Positions 55,342-64,000 of a stretch of 64,000 bases of DNA are shown here, in pieces. A program made the translations under genes and the position numbers. Origin of the DNA: Roseovarius sp. THAF27 (GTDB lineage Bacteria > Pseudomonadota > Alphaproteobacteria > Rhodobacterales > Rhodobacteraceae); NCBI RefSeq assembly GCF_009363655.1, contig NZ_CP045393.1, forward strand, positions 1,674,001 through 1,738,000, given 5' to 3'. The notes under the pieces were generated by a model that saw only the letters and a program-made list of their open reading frames with translations, was not told where the DNA came from and did no database searches. The first letter of the stretch is position 1; each line of letters opens with the position of its first letter.

Positions 55342-56274
55342 TCAGTCGGCGAGCTCGATCAGTTCCACGTCGCTGAGCAGGAACGAGCCGCCAAGCCCGG
55401 CCACGATGACGGCGGGGGCGCCGTCGAGGCTGAGCACGGCGTCGCCGTTTACATCCGTCAGGCTGAGGTCCGGCGGGTCGCCGCCATCGTAGGTCAGCAC
55501 GAGCAGTTCCTCGTTCACCTCGAAATCCGTGATCGTGGCCGGATTGCCGGCAAGCAGAGGGCTGCCGCCGATGAACAGGTCGGCGCCGTCGCCGCCGGTG
55601 ACAGTGTCGTCCTGACCGAAAATCATGACATCGTTTCCGGCGCCACCATCGACCTCGTCGCCTTCGGTGTCTTCATCCCGGGTCAGGTCGAGGCCCGGCA
55701 GGTCGTCGAGCGACGCCGCGTCGCCATTGGCGAAATCGCGCGCCACAGTGCGGGTCGCATCGATGAAGGCGGTCTGATCGGTAAGGCCGGTCGACAGGAT
55801 CAGGTCGTCGCCGGTGTCGCCGCGCAAGGTGTCGGCTCCGTCACTGTCCGCCAGGATATCCTCGTCGGCGCCGCCGCGCAGGAAGTCGTTGCCGGCATTG
55901 CCCGCGATCACGTCCTGGCCGTCTTCGCCGAACACCCGGTCGTCGCCGTCGCCGGCATCAATGATGTCGCCTTCGGCGCCGCCGCGCACCACATCGTCGC
56001 CGTCTTCGGCGTCGATGAAGTCGACAGCCTCGGTTCCGGTGATCGAGTCCGCGCCTGCCGTGCCGGTGATCGGATTGATCGTGTCGGTCGGAAGGGGATC
56101 GGGGCCGCCGGTTTCCGGCTCTTCGGGCAGCGGGCCGGGTCCGCCGGTTTCGGGCTCTTCCTCGCCCGGGGTGTCAGGGGCACGGGCATTGTCGTCATTA
56201 TCGTCGAAGAGGTCGATGGCCAGGGCAGCCGTCGCGCCGATGCCCAGGAGACTGAGCAAAACTATACCAAGCAT
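55342..56274 (-). CDS. Membrane-anchored calcium-binding repeat protein 1 (RTX-like)
   Basis: 310 residues: one N-terminal TM helix (MLGIVLLSLLGIGATAALAI), an acidic Pro-rich stalk with two copies of EEPETGGPxPLP, then glycine-aspartate nonapeptide-like repeats (for example GGAEGDIIDAGDGDDRVFGEDG) that bind calcium, and a C-terminal beta domain ending SDVELIEL. No type I secretion signal is apparent; the anchor suggests an envelope protein. Paralogue of the next gene. Function unknown. Confidence 0.8.
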   Translation of the reverse strand: MLGIVLLSLLGIGATAALAIDLFDDNDDNARAPDTPGEEEPETGGPGPLPEEPETGGPDPLPTDTINPITGTAGADSITGTEAVDFIDAEDGDDVVRGGAEGDIIDAGDGDDRVFGEDGQDVIAGNAGNDFLRGGADEDILADSDGADTLRGDTGDDLILSTGLTDQTAFIDATRTVARDFANGDAASLDDLPGLDLTRDEDTEGDEVDGGAGNDVMIFGQDDTVTGGDGADLFIGGSPLLAGNPATITDFEVNEELLVLTYDGGDPPDLSLTDVNGDAVLSLDGAPAVIVAGLGGSFLLSDVELIELAD

Positions 56275-56462
56275 GAAGGAATTCCCAAGAGACTCACATG
56301 TTTGCAGATTACTCTTCGATTGGCGGCCCGTCGTGAACATTCGTCGATTTCGGGCCGGATTCATCGGTTTTCGGGCCATTTGCCCGGTGCATCGTCGCCA
56401 CTTGCGAAACAATTTTTCCGATTTGGAAGAAGCGTTGATTTTCGGGCGGGACCACGGAAAGC

Positions 56463-57215
56463 TCAGGCCGTGTAGCGGCCTATGGCGACATTGCGCAACG
56501 AGAAGTCCGGGCTGGTGTCGCGCAGGACGGCGATCGAGCGGCCATCGGCCATGATGGTGGTGACGCCCGTCGTCTCGTTCCGCGCGACCGACAGTTCGGG
56601 GGCGTCCCCGTCCCGGTCGTAGACGAAGGTGATGATATCCTCCGCCGCGTCGAAATCCGCGATCTCGACCGGGGCGTCGCCGGCGATCCAGTCGCCCAAG
56701 GCAAACTCGTCGCCGCCGGGACCGCCGGCGATGGTGTCGTCGGAGCCTGCCACCACGGTGTCGTCGCCCGCGCCGAGGTCGACCAGGTCGCCGGCATCGG
56801 ACGCGGCCGGCAGGTCGTAGGCGAACGCGATGTCGAAGATATCGTCGGCCCCGGCGGCGGAACTGCGCAGGGCAGCCTCGTCCACGACATTGGCCGCCTC
56901 GACGAAATCGTGGCCGTCGCCGGCGGCAACCGCGTCCTGCCCGGTGCCGGGAATGATGACGTCGCCGCCCGCGCCGCCGGTCAGCGTGTCGTCGCCATCG
57001 AAGCCGATGAGCCAGTCGCCGCCGGTGCCCCCCGCCAGAAGCTCGGCGCCGTCGCCGCCCAGCAGGAGATCGCTGCGCGCGGCGGCCTGCGCCTCAGCCT
57101 CGGCGGAGTCTTCGGTTGTGTCGTCCGGTGCAAACTCGGGCAGGTCGATCCCGCCCAGCCCCACGAGGCCGGCCATTGCGCCGCCGATCAGTATCAGGAT
57201 GCCGAGTATCGCCAT
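56463..57215 (-). CDS. Membrane-anchored calcium-binding repeat protein 2 (RTX-like)
   Basis: 250 residues: N-terminal TM helix (MAILGILILIGGAMAGLVGLG), acidic linker, then Gly/Asp repeats (LLLGGDGAELLAGGTGGDWLIGFDGDD) and a C-terminal beta domain (APVEIADFDAAEDIITFVYD) that clearly resembles the tail of the 310-residue protein downstream. ATG 57215 chosen over TTG 57227. The two genes are 188 bp apart on one strand and look like a tandem duplication that has diverged. Confidence 0.8.
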   Translation of the reverse strand: MAILGILILIGGAMAGLVGLGGIDLPEFAPDDTTEDSAEAEAQAAARSDLLLGGDGAELLAGGTGGDWLIGFDGDDTLTGGAGGDVIIPGTGQDAVAAGDGHDFVEAANVVDEAALRSSAAGADDIFDIAFAYDLPAASDAGDLVDLGAGDDTVVAGSDDTIAGGPGGDEFALGDWIAGDAPVEIADFDAAEDIITFVYDRDGDAPELSVARNETTGVTTIMADGRSIAVLRDTSPDFSLRNVAIGRYTA

Positions 57216-57332
57216 GATGCGCCCCAAGTTGCCCGGTTGCGGGCATCATGGCGCAGGAGACTGAACCGGCGGTAAATGCGCGACCGGCCGCCGCACATCA
57301 CTTGGCTACAATTTTAGCCATCCTGCGGGCAC

Positions 57333-57362
57333 AAAGAAAACGCCCCGCGCTGGCGGGGCGTT
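57333..57362 (-). terminator. Rho-independent terminator of gltA
   Basis: Perfect 10-bp stem AACGCCCCGC/GCGGGGCGTT with a 4-nt loop, 24 bp past the gltA stop, followed by TTTTCTTTG on the minus strand. Confidence 0.85.
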
Positions 57363-57385
57363 TCGGAACGGCAGGAAGGTCGCGC

Positions 57386-58681
57386 TCAGCGGTTTTCCAT
57401 GTCCACGTAATCGCGCAGCGTCTCGCCCTTGTAGAGCTGACGCGGGCGGCCGATTTTCAGTTGCGGATCGCCGATCATTTCCTTCCACTGCGAAATCCAG
57501 CCCACCGTGCGGCTGAGCGCGAAGATGGGCGTGAACATCGAGGTCGGGAAGCCCATCGCCTCGAGGATGATGCCCGAGTAGAAATCGACGTTGGGGAAGA
57601 GCTTCTTCTCGGTGAAGTAGGAATCTTCCAGCGCCTGTTTCTCAAGTTCCTTGGCGACTTGCAGCGTCGGGTTGTTCTCGATCCCCAAGAGGTCGAGCAC
57701 CTCGTCGGCGGATTGTTTCATCACCTTGGCGCGGGGGTCGAAGTTCTTGTAGACGCGGTGGCCGAAGCCCATCAGGCGGAACGGATCGTCCTTGTCCTTG
57801 GCCCGCGCGATGAATTCCGGGATGCGGTCGGGCGTGCCGATTTCCTGCAGCATCTCCAGGCAGGCCTGGTTGGCGCCGCCATGGGCCGGACCCCAGAGGC
57901 AGGCGATGCCCGCCGCGACACAGGCGAAGGGGTTGGCGCCCGACGACGACGCCAGCCGGACCGTGGAGGTCGAGGCGTTCTGCTCGTGGTCGGCATGCAG
58001 GGTAAAGATGCGGTCCATGGCGCGGCTGAGGATCGGGTTGACCTCGTAATCCTCGGCCGGGACGGCAAAGCACATGCGCAGGAAGTTCGACGCATAGTCC
58101 ACATCGTTGCGCGGATAGACGAAGGGCTGGCCCAGCGTGTACTTGTACGCCATCGAGGCGATGGTCGGCATCTTGGCGATCAGGCGGATCGTCGCGACCT
58201 CGCGCTGCCACGGGTCCGAGATGTCGGTGCTGTCGTGGTAGAAGGCGGAAAGCGCGCCCACCACGCCGACCATGATGGCCATCGGGTGCGCATCCCGACG
58301 GTAGCCGCGGAACAGGAAGTGCATCTGTTCGTGCAGCATGGTGTGGTTGGTCACACGGTTCTCGAAATCCTCCAGCTGGGCGGCGGAAGGCAGCTCGCCA
58401 TAGAGCAGCAGGTAGCAGACCTCGAGGTAATGCGATTTCTCAGCCAGCTGGTCGATCGGGTAGCCGCGGTGCAGAAGCTCGCCCTTGCCGCCGTCGATAT
58501 AGGTGATCGTGCTGTCGCAGCTGGCGGTCGAAGTGAAGCCGGGGTCATAGGTGAAGACGCCCGCCTGCGCGTAGAGCTTGCGGATGTCGATCACGTCCGG
58601 GCCGGCGGTGGGGGAATAGACCGGAAGTTCGTATTCCTTGTCGCCGATCGTCAGTTTCGCGGATTTGGTACTGTCTGCCAT
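57386..58681 (-). CDS. gltA: Citrate synthase (type II, hexameric)
   Basis: 431 residues. Condenses acetyl-CoA and oxaloacetate. Active-site segments [17 protein letters not shown] and [14 protein letters not shown] (catalytic His and Asp) and the [18 protein letters not shown] signature. Length and N-terminal beta domain ([22 protein letters not shown], 20 residues or so) fit Gram-negative type II enzymes that are NADH-sensitive. GAGGGAGACC precedes the ATG; gltX lies upstream. Confidence 0.97.
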   Translation of the reverse strand: MADSTKSAKLTIGDKEYELPVYSPTAGPDVIDIRKLYAQAGVFTYDPGFTSTASCDSTITYIDGGKGELLHRGYPIDQLAEKSHYLEVCYLLLYGELPSAAQLEDFENRVTNHTMLHEQMHFLFRGYRRDAHPMAIMVGVVGALSAFYHDSTDISDPWQREVATIRLIAKMPTIASMAYKYTLGQPFVYPRNDVDYASNFLRMCFAVPAEDYEVNPILSRAMDRIFTLHADHEQNASTSTVRLASSSGANPFACVAAGIACLWGPAHGGANQACLEMLQEIGTPDRIPEFIARAKDKDDPFRLMGFGHRVYKNFDPRAKVMKQSADEVLDLLGIENNPTLQVAKELEKQALEDSYFTEKKLFPNVDFYSGIILEAMGFPTSMFTPIFALSRTVGWISQWKEMIGDPQLKIGRPRQLYKGETLRDYVDMENR

Positions 58682-58746
58682 CAGGGTCTCCCTCGTCAAG
58701 CCGTGACGCGCGGCGCGTCTTGGCTGCTTAATCCAGTGCACCTTAC

Positions 58747-58765
58747 AAGAGTGTTAAACACTCTT
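58747..58765. promoter_or_regulatory. Perfect 19-bp palindrome over the gltX stop, upstream of gltA
   Basis: AAGAGTGTT-A-AACACTCTT. It includes the gltX stop codon and lies 66 bp before the gltA start. The one-base centre makes it a better protein-binding dyad than an RNA hairpin, and no U-tract follows. Candidate operator in front of gltA. Confidence 0.35.
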
Positions 58766-60163
58766 CGAGGCAGCATCGTTCAGTCGGGCGAGGGATTCCT
58801 CCCGGCCCAGGACCAGCATCATGTCAAACACGCTCGGTGTTGCCGCCCGACCGGCCAGCGCGGCCCGCATCGGGCCGGCCAGCTTGCCGAACTTTAGATC
58901 CTTGGAGGCGGCAAACGCATTCGCCGCCTCTTCCAGATCGTTGCGCGACCAGTTAGCATTTTGCAAGTGCGGCGTCAATTCGTTCAGTATACCACGGGAT
59001 ACTGCGTCCAGCTGCGCGGCGGCCTTCGTGTCCGGTTCGATCGGTCGGTCCGCCAGAATAAATTCTGCCTTATCAAGAAGTTCAGGAAAATTCTTCGCGC
59101 GCTCCTTGAGGCAGTACATGCCGTCCAGAAGCAGCGCCTGTTTCGCTTCGGGCAGCGGATCGGATGCCGTCGCGTCAAGGAAGCCGTTCAGTTCATGCAG
59201 CAGCGCAGCATCGTCGCTGGCGGCAATATGCTGGCCGCAGAGATTGTCCAGCTTCTTGAAGTCGAACCGGGCGGGGGATTTGCCGATCCCGTCGAGGTCG
59301 AACCATGCCTTCGCCTGGTCGTCGGTGAAGAACTCGTCGTCGCCGTGGCTCCAGCCCAGGCGGGCGAGATAGTTGCGCATGCCCGCGGCCGGGTACCCCT
59401 GCTTCTGGTACTCGTCGACGCCGAGCGCACCGTGGCGCTTGCTCATCTTCTTGCCGTCGGGGCCGTGGATCAGCGGGATATGGGCGTAGACCGGCAGGGG
59501 CCAGCCCATGGCGGTGTAGATCAGCATTTGGCGGGCGGCGTTGTTGAGGTGGTCGTCGCCGCGGATGACGTGGGTGACGCCCATGTCGTGGTCGTCCACC
59601 GCCACGGCCAGCATGTAGACCGGCGTGCCGTCCGAGCGCAGCAGGACCATGTCGTCCAGTTGATCGTTGCGGATGGTGACGTCGCCCTGCACCTTGTCGG
59701 CGATGGTGGTCGTGCCGTCGAGCGGGGCCTTGATGCGGATGACGTAGGGCGCGTCGGGGTGCGTGGCGGGATCGGCGTCGCGCCACGGGCTGCGATAGAG
59801 GGTCGAGCGGCCCTCGGCCTTGGCCGCGTCGCGGAACGCCTGTATTTCCTCCTGCGTGGCAAAGCATTTGTAGGCCTGGCCCTTGGTCAGCAGTTCGTTC
59901 GCCACCTCGGCGTGGCGGTCGGCGCGGGCGGCCTGGCTGACCGCCTCGCCGTCATGGTCGAGGCCGAGCCACGCCAGCCCGTCCAGGATCGCCTGCGTTG
60001 CCTCGGGGGTCGAGCGGGCACGGTCGGTATCCTCGATCCGCAAGAGAAAGCTGCCGCCGTGACGCCGCGCGAAAAGCCAGTTGAAAAGCGCCGTGCGCGC
60101 CCCGCCGATATGCAGGTATCCGGTCGGCGAAGGGGCAAAACGGGTGACAACTGGCTGCGACAT
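58754..60163 (-). CDS. gltX: Glutamyl-tRNA synthetase
   Basis: 469 residues. Class I motifs: H18-I-G-G ([14 protein letters not shown]) and [10 protein letters not shown]. Alphaproteobacterial genomes often carry two GltX copies, one tuned to tRNA-Gln, which cannot be judged from this single gene. The start is taken as ATG 60163 ([12 protein letters not shown]); an ATG nine codons earlier (60190) is open. Divergent from comEC. Confidence 0.95.
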   Translation of the reverse strand: MSQPVVTRFAPSPTGYLHIGGARTALFNWLFARRHGGSFLLRIEDTDRARSTPEATQAILDGLAWLGLDHDGEAVSQAARADRHAEVANELLTKGQAYKCFATQEEIQAFRDAAKAEGRSTLYRSPWRDADPATHPDAPYVIRIKAPLDGTTTIADKVQGDVTIRNDQLDDMVLLRSDGTPVYMLAVAVDDHDMGVTHVIRGDDHLNNAARQMLIYTAMGWPLPVYAHIPLIHGPDGKKMSKRHGALGVDEYQKQGYPAAGMRNYLARLGWSHGDDEFFTDDQAKAWFDLDGIGKSPARFDFKKLDNLCGQHIAASDDAALLHELNGFLDATASDPLPEAKQALLLDGMYCLKERAKNFPELLDKAEFILADRPIEPDTKAAAQLDAVSRGILNELTPHLQNANWSRNDLEEAANAFAASKDLKFGKLAGPMRAALAGRAATPSVFDMMLVLGREESLARLNDAASKSV

Positions 60164-60245
60164 GGGGCCGGTTAACCTTTCGGTAAGCATGGGGGACGTA
60201 TCGTTACGGTGCCTGTCTATCGGCCCATGAAAAGGGAGACAAGCC

Positions 60246-62282
60246 TTGGTGCCTTGGCATCGTGCCATCACCGCCTGGCTGGATCAGCGAGGGCACCTGT
60301 TTGCATGGGTGCCGGTGATGCTGGCCTGCGGGATCGCGCTCTATTTCGGGCTGAAGTCCGAGCCGCCGCTATGGGTGTACGCCGCATTGGCCGGAGGCGT
60401 CGGCATGGCGCTTGCGCTGCTGCGCTATGTCGGCGCGCGGCTGGCGCCGGTGATCTGGGCCGTGGCACTGGTGGCGATCGGGCTCTGCATCGCCGCGGCC
60501 CGGGCGCATGGCGTGGCCGATGCCAAGCTGGGCTGGCGCTATTACGGCCCGGTGGAGGGGCGCGTGGTGGATATCGACCGCTCGGGCTCTGACGCGCTGC
60601 GGGTGACGCTGGACCGCGTGGTGCTGCGCTACATGGCCCCCGAGCGGACGCCGGGGCGCGTGCGGGTCTCGTTTCACGGCGCGGCGGAGGGCGCCGATCC
60701 GCAACCGGGCGAGACGCTGATCCTGACCGCGCACCTGTCGCCACCCGCCGGCCCTGTAGAGCCGGGGGGCTTCGATTTCCAGCGGCACGCGTGGTTCAAG
60801 GGGCTGGGGGCGGTGGGCTATACCCGCACGCCTGTCCTGCTGCTGGAACCGGCGGCGGGCGGGCAGATCCTGTTCAAGACGCGCATGGCGTTGTCGGGCC
60901 GTATCCAGGCGCAGATGCCGGGCGAGTCCGGGGCGTTCGCGGCGGCGATCATGACCGGCGACCGCTCGGGCATGGGGCAGGAGACGCTGACGGCGCTGCG
61001 CGTGTCGAACCTGGCGCATCTGCTGGCGATTTCGGGGCTGCATATGGGGCTGCTGGCCGGGTTCGTCTTTGGCGCGCTGCGGCTGGGGATGGCCGCCGTG
61101 CCGGGCTGGGGGTTGCGCCTGCCCACCAAGAAGATCGCGGCGGTGGGCGCGTTGCTGGCGGCGGCGGGATATCTGGCGCTGTCGGGCGGCAACGTGGCGA
61201 CCGAGCGGGCGTTCGTGATGGTGGCGGTGATGCTGCTGGCGGTGCTGGCGGACCGGCGCGCGCTCAGCTTGCGGGCCGTGGCGCTGGCGGCCTGCATTAT
61301 CCTGGTGCTGCGACCGGAGGCGCTGATGGGGCCGGGGTTCCAGATGTCCTTTGCCGCCACCACGGCGCTGGTGGCGGTGTTCGGGGCCTTGCGCGACCGG
61401 GACTGGCGCCTGGGGCCGAAATGGATGCGGCCCGTCTGGGCCGTGGTCATGTCGTCCTTCGTGGCCGGCCTGGCGACGGCGCCGATTGCGGCGGCGCATT
61501 TCAACCAGATCGCGCATTACGGGCTGGTGGCGAACCTGATGAGCGTGCCGCTGATGGGTGTGCTGGTGATGCCCATGGCGGTGCTGGCGGGGCTGTTGAT
61601 GCCCTTGGGGGTGGAGGGGCTGGCGCTCGCCGTGATGCAGCCCGCGCTGGAGTGGATCCTGGGCGTGGCGCATTGGGTCTCGGGGCTGGACGGCGCCCGG
61701 GGCACGGTGGTGCGCCCGGGGCCCTGGGTGCTGCCGCTTCTGTCGCTGGGGGCGCTTTTCGTGGTGCTCTGGCAGGGGCGGGCGCGGTTTGCCGGGGTGG
61801 TGCCGGTGGCGCTGGCCTTTGTCCTTTGGGCCGAGGCGGAGCGACCGGATATCCTCGTCTCGGACACTGGCAGCCTTGTGGGTGTGATGACGCCCGAGGG
61901 CCGGGCGCTCTCCACGGGCCGCGCGTCGGGCTTTGTCGCCGCGAACTGGCTGGAGAATGACGGCGATCCGGTGGACCAGGAGGGCGCTTTTGCCCGCTGG
62001 ACCAAGGTCGCGGGCGGCGACGGCTGGCCGATCACCGCCGTGCGGGGCAAGCGCGCGGCGGAAGAATTCACCGAGTGCGGCCCAAAGGATTGGGTGGTGT
62101 TCAACAACGTGCCGCAGGCCCAATTGCCATGCCGGACGATCCATCCGGATACGCTGAAGGAAACGGGGGCGCTGGCAATCTGGCGCGAGAAAGGCGGGCT
62201 CAGGGCCGTCACTGCCCGCGACATGACGGGCGCGCGGCTTTGGAATACGGACCGCCGGCGGCGGTCTGGTACGCTTCAGTAG
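60246..62282 (+). CDS. comEC: ComEC/Rec2 family DNA uptake channel
   Basis: 678 residues with about ten TM helices. N-terminal DUF4131/OB region ([20 protein letters not shown]), competence domain ([18 protein letters not shown], the family signature, near residue 265; [15 protein letters not shown]), and a short C-terminal region that keeps little of the metallo-beta-lactamase-like nuclease domain. It carries single-stranded DNA across the inner membrane; in R. capsulatus it is needed by cells receiving GTA DNA. TTG 60246 or GTG 60249 follows AAGGGAGA. Overlaps lexA by 7 bp tail to tail. Confidence 0.9.
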   Translation: MVPWHRAITAWLDQRGHLFAWVPVMLACGIALYFGLKSEPPLWVYAALAGGVGMALALLRYVGARLAPVIWAVALVAIGLCIAAARAHGVADAKLGWRYYGPVEGRVVDIDRSGSDALRVTLDRVVLRYMAPERTPGRVRVSFHGAAEGADPQPGETLILTAHLSPPAGPVEPGGFDFQRHAWFKGLGAVGYTRTPVLLLEPAAGGQILFKTRMALSGRIQAQMPGESGAFAAAIMTGDRSGMGQETLTALRVSNLAHLLAISGLHMGLLAGFVFGALRLGMAAVPGWGLRLPTKKIAAVGALLAAAGYLALSGGNVATERAFVMVAVMLLAVLADRRALSLRAVALAACIILVLRPEALMGPGFQMSFAATTALVAVFGALRDRDWRLGPKWMRPVWAVVMSSFVAGLATAPIAAAHFNQIAHYGLVANLMSVPLMGVLVMPMAVLAGLLMPLGVEGLALAVMQPALEWILGVAHWVSGLDGARGTVVRPGPWVLPLLSLGALFVVLWQGRARFAGVVPVALAFVLWAEAERPDILVSDTGSLVGVMTPEGRALSTGRASGFVAANWLENDGDPVDQEGAFARWTKVAGGDGWPITAVRGKRAAEEFTECGPKDWVVFNNVPQAQLPCRTIHPDTLKETGALAIWREKGGLRAVTARDMTGARLWNTDRRRRSGTLQ

Positions 62283-62986
62283 GTGCGGATCAGACCCACA
62301 AGGCGGCCCTGCACCTTGACCTGGTCCTCGGGCAGGACGCGGGTCTCGTAGGCGGGGTTCGCAGCCTCCAAGGCTATGGCGTTGCCGCGGCGATAGAATT
62401 TCTTCAGCGTCGCTTCCTGATCGTCCACCAGCGCCACGACGATATCGCCGTTATCAGCGGTCGACGTCTCGCGGATCACCACCACGTCGCCGTCATTGAT
62501 GCCCGCCTCGATCATCGAGTCGCCCTTGACCTCGAGCGCGTAATGCTGGCCGGGGCCGGCGATCATGTCGCCGGGGACGGCGACGTTGTGGCTGGCATGG
62601 GCGATCGCCTCGATCGGGACACCGGCGGCGATGCGGCCCATGACGGGCAGCTCCAGCGCATGCACCGGCGCGACCGGCTGGGCATTGGCGGGTTGCGCGG
62701 CCTCGGGGCGGTCGCCGTCTATCACGCGGGGGGTGAAGCCGCCGCTGCCGCCGATCATGTCTCCGCCCATGCTTTCGGGCAGCTTGATGATTTCCAGCGC
62801 CCGCGCACGGTGGGCAAGGCGGCGGATGAAGCCGCGTTCCTCCAGGGCCGTGATCAGGCGGTGGATGCCGGATTTCGAGCGCAGGTCCAGCGCATCCTTC
62901 ATCTCGTCGAAGCTGGGCGGCACACCGTCGCGCTGCACCCGCTTGTGAATGAATTCCAGCAGATCGAGCTGCTTCTTGGTCAGCAT
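62276..62986 (-). CDS. lexA: SOS repressor LexA
   Basis: 236 residues. N-terminal winged HTH ([21 protein letters not shown]), a linker of about 40 residues (longer than in E. coli LexA), self-cleavage site A121-G122, and Ser157/Lys195 dyad ([14 protein letters not shown]). RecA-stimulated autocleavage induces the DNA damage response. An SOS box lies 36 bp upstream, so it represses itself. In R. capsulatus LexA also affects GTA production. Confidence 0.97.
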   Translation of the reverse strand: MLTKKQLDLLEFIHKRVQRDGVPPSFDEMKDALDLRSKSGIHRLITALEERGFIRRLAHRARALEIIKLPESMGGDMIGGSGGFTPRVIDGDRPEAAQPANAQPVAPVHALELPVMGRIAAGVPIEAIAHASHNVAVPGDMIAGPGQHYALEVKGDSMIEAGINDGDVVVIRETSTADNGDIVVALVDDQEATLKKFYRRGNAIALEAANPAYETRVLPEDQVKVQGRLVGLIRTY

Positions 62987-63021
62987 TTTCTCACGCCTCC
63001 ACGGTCCATGCGTTTACATTT

Positions 63022-63036
63022 GTTCTACGCATGTTC
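63022..63036. promoter_or_regulatory. SOS box (LexA operator) of lexA
   Basis: GTTC-TACGCAT-GTTC, an exact match to the alphaproteobacterial LexA site GTTC-N7-GTTC, in the 84-bp gap between lexA and moeA and 36 bp before the lexA start. Confidence 0.9.
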
Positions 63037-63070
63037 TTGTTTTGTGTCAACGGGTCTGTGGATATACGGG

Positions 63071-64000
63071 TCAGATCGGCACGTAATCGACCCGGTCGCC
63101 CTGCGCTCGGGGGGCATCGTCTGCGGGCCGGATCAGCAGCGCGTTGGCGCGGGCCAGGACCGAGAGCATGCCGCTGTCCTGGCTGCGTTCGGGCAGGATG
63201 CTGCCATTCTCGACCTGGGCGCGCATGTAATGTTCGCGCGGGCCGCCGGGGGGCATGTCGGCGGCGAGTTTGGCCGAAAGGCGCGGGGCAGGGTGTGCGC
63301 CAAGTCCCTGCATGGCGCGGATCATCGGGGCCATGAAGATGTGCCCGCAGACCATGGCCGAGACCGGGTTGCCGGGCAGGCCCAGCATGGCGGCCTCGCC
63401 CATGCGACCGGCCATGAGGGGTTTGCCGGGGCGCATCCTGACCTTGTAGAACGACCGCTCCATGCCAAGATCGCCCGCCACAGCGCCGACGAGGTCATGG
63501 TCACCCACCGACGCGCCGCCGATGGTGACCACCAGGTCGGCGCCCTTGGCGAGGTCGAAGGCGGTTTCCAGCGCCTCGCGCGTGTCGCCGGCGATGGGCA
63601 GCATGCGGGGCTCGGCGCCCAGAGTGTCGAGCAGGGCGCAGAGGCCGAAGGAATTGGACGCGATGATCTGATCGGGGCCGGGGTCCTCGCCGGGCATGAC
63701 CAGCTCGTCGCCGGTGGCGATGAGGGCCACCTTGGGTTTGCGGGTGACGGTGACCTCGGCCACGTTCATCGACGCCAGCAGCGCCACGTCCTCGGGCGAG
63801 AGCAGGCGGGGCGCCTCGATCCGGTCGCCGGTGCGGAAGTCGTCGCCGCGGGGGCGGATGTTCGGCTTGTCCTCAAGCCTGTCGCCGAGGGTGATGCGGT
63901 CGCCGTCGCGGCTGACATCCTCCTGGATCACGACCTTGTCGGCGCCTTCGGGCACCGGCGCGCCGGTGAAGATGCGCACGGCCTGATGCGCGCCGACGGT
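63071..64000 (-). CDS. moeA: Molybdopterin molybdenumtransferase (5' end outside window)
   Basis: The frame is open to the right edge, so the N-terminal part is cut off; about 309 codons are visible. MoeA inserts molybdate into adenylylated molybdopterin. Landmarks: RIFTGAPVPEGADKVVIQED, the MPT-binding VALIATGDELV and TIGGASVGDHDL, and RMRPGKPLMAG followed by GLPGNPVSAMV. moeA-lexA-comEC is a standard roseobacter order. Confidence 0.96.
   Translation of the reverse strand, partial: TVGAHQAVRIFTGAPVPEGADKVVIQEDVSRDGDRITLGDRLEDKPNIRPRGDDFRTGDRIEAPRLLSPEDVALLASMNVAEVTVTRKPKVALIATGDELVMPGEDPGPDQIIASNSFGLCALLDTLGAEPRMLPIAGDTREALETAFDLAKGADLVVTIGGASVGDHDLVGAVAGDLGMERSFYKVRMRPGKPLMAGRMGEAAMLGLPGNPVSAMVCGHIFMAPMIRAMQGLGAHPAPRLSAKLAADMPPGGPREHYMRAQVENGSILPERSQDSGMLSVLARANALLIRPADDAPRAQGDRVDYVPI

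Noticed and set aside
1..64000. CRISPR arrays, insertion sequences, tRNA or rRNA genes
   Set aside because: I looked on both strands in the intergenic regions and found no spaced direct repeats, transposase motifs or RNA gene signatures.

Overview
The window is about 64 kb of GC-rich chromosome from an alphaproteobacterium, almost certainly a Rhodobacteraceae (Roseobacter-group) member. The evidence is the gene order lexA-comEC-gltX-gltA, a DUF4167 protein, a GlxBCD/GS-III operon, TRAP transporters, an alphaproteobacterial SOS box (GTTC-N7-GTTC) in front of lexA, and a holin of the three-TM gene-transfer-agent (GTA) release type. Coding density is very high. No rRNA, tRNA, CRISPR array, transposase or prophage block was found.

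Layout. 1-13.4 kb: cell wall and translation termination genes (amidase C-terminus, PBP1A, prfB), an amidase, mazG, an M20 amidohydrolase with an unusual agmatinase, then prfA-prmC. 13.6-21.8 kb: a DUF4167 protein, then on the minus strand an outer-membrane biogenesis operon lptF-lptG-lptD-surA-pdxA-rsmA in which all five junctions are 4-bp ATGA overlaps. 22-28 kb: pepA-holC, an aspartic protease, a MarC protein, an ABC-F ATPase, ndk and a 41-codon gene. 28-36 kb: an XRE-cupin regulator, then a probable operon of glxB, glxC, glxD (homologous to N-methylglutamate synthase), glnT/gmaS (type III glutamine synthetase family) and a TAXI-type TRAP transporter. 36-40 kb: grx4, a small membrane protein and bolA, two 61-bp double-palindrome repeats, a secreted protein and purL. 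40-48 kb: a PLP lyase plus M24 hydrolase pair, a candidate small RNA, and a LysR regulator divergent from a fused indolepyruvate ferredoxin oxidoreductase. 48-55 kb: acyltransferase, murI, argC, ccmE, a GTA-type endolysin-holin pair lying inside the ccm locus, ccmF, ccmH and an enoyl-CoA hydratase. 55-64 kb: two membrane-anchored calcium-repeat proteins, gltA, gltX, comEC, lexA and moeA (cut by the window edge).

Most notable: (1) the endolysin-holin pair between ccmE and ccmF, with a TTAACCAT CtrA-type site and a ribosome-site hairpin in front of it; (2) an agmatinase with a 59-residue C-terminal extension carrying a CxxC...HxxxxH zinc-finger-like motif in a locally AT-rich patch; (3) the Glx/GS-III operon coupled to a TAXI TRAP transporter, with a perfect dyad downstream of its regulator and a strong hairpin between enzymes and transporter; (4) a candidate small RNA of about 77 nt with promoter, two hairpins, an anti-Shine-Dalgarno CCUCCC segment and a U-tract; (5) REPIN-like repeats whose paired hairpin loops are mutually complementary. 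Functions are inferred from recognised sequence motifs only; no database search was run.
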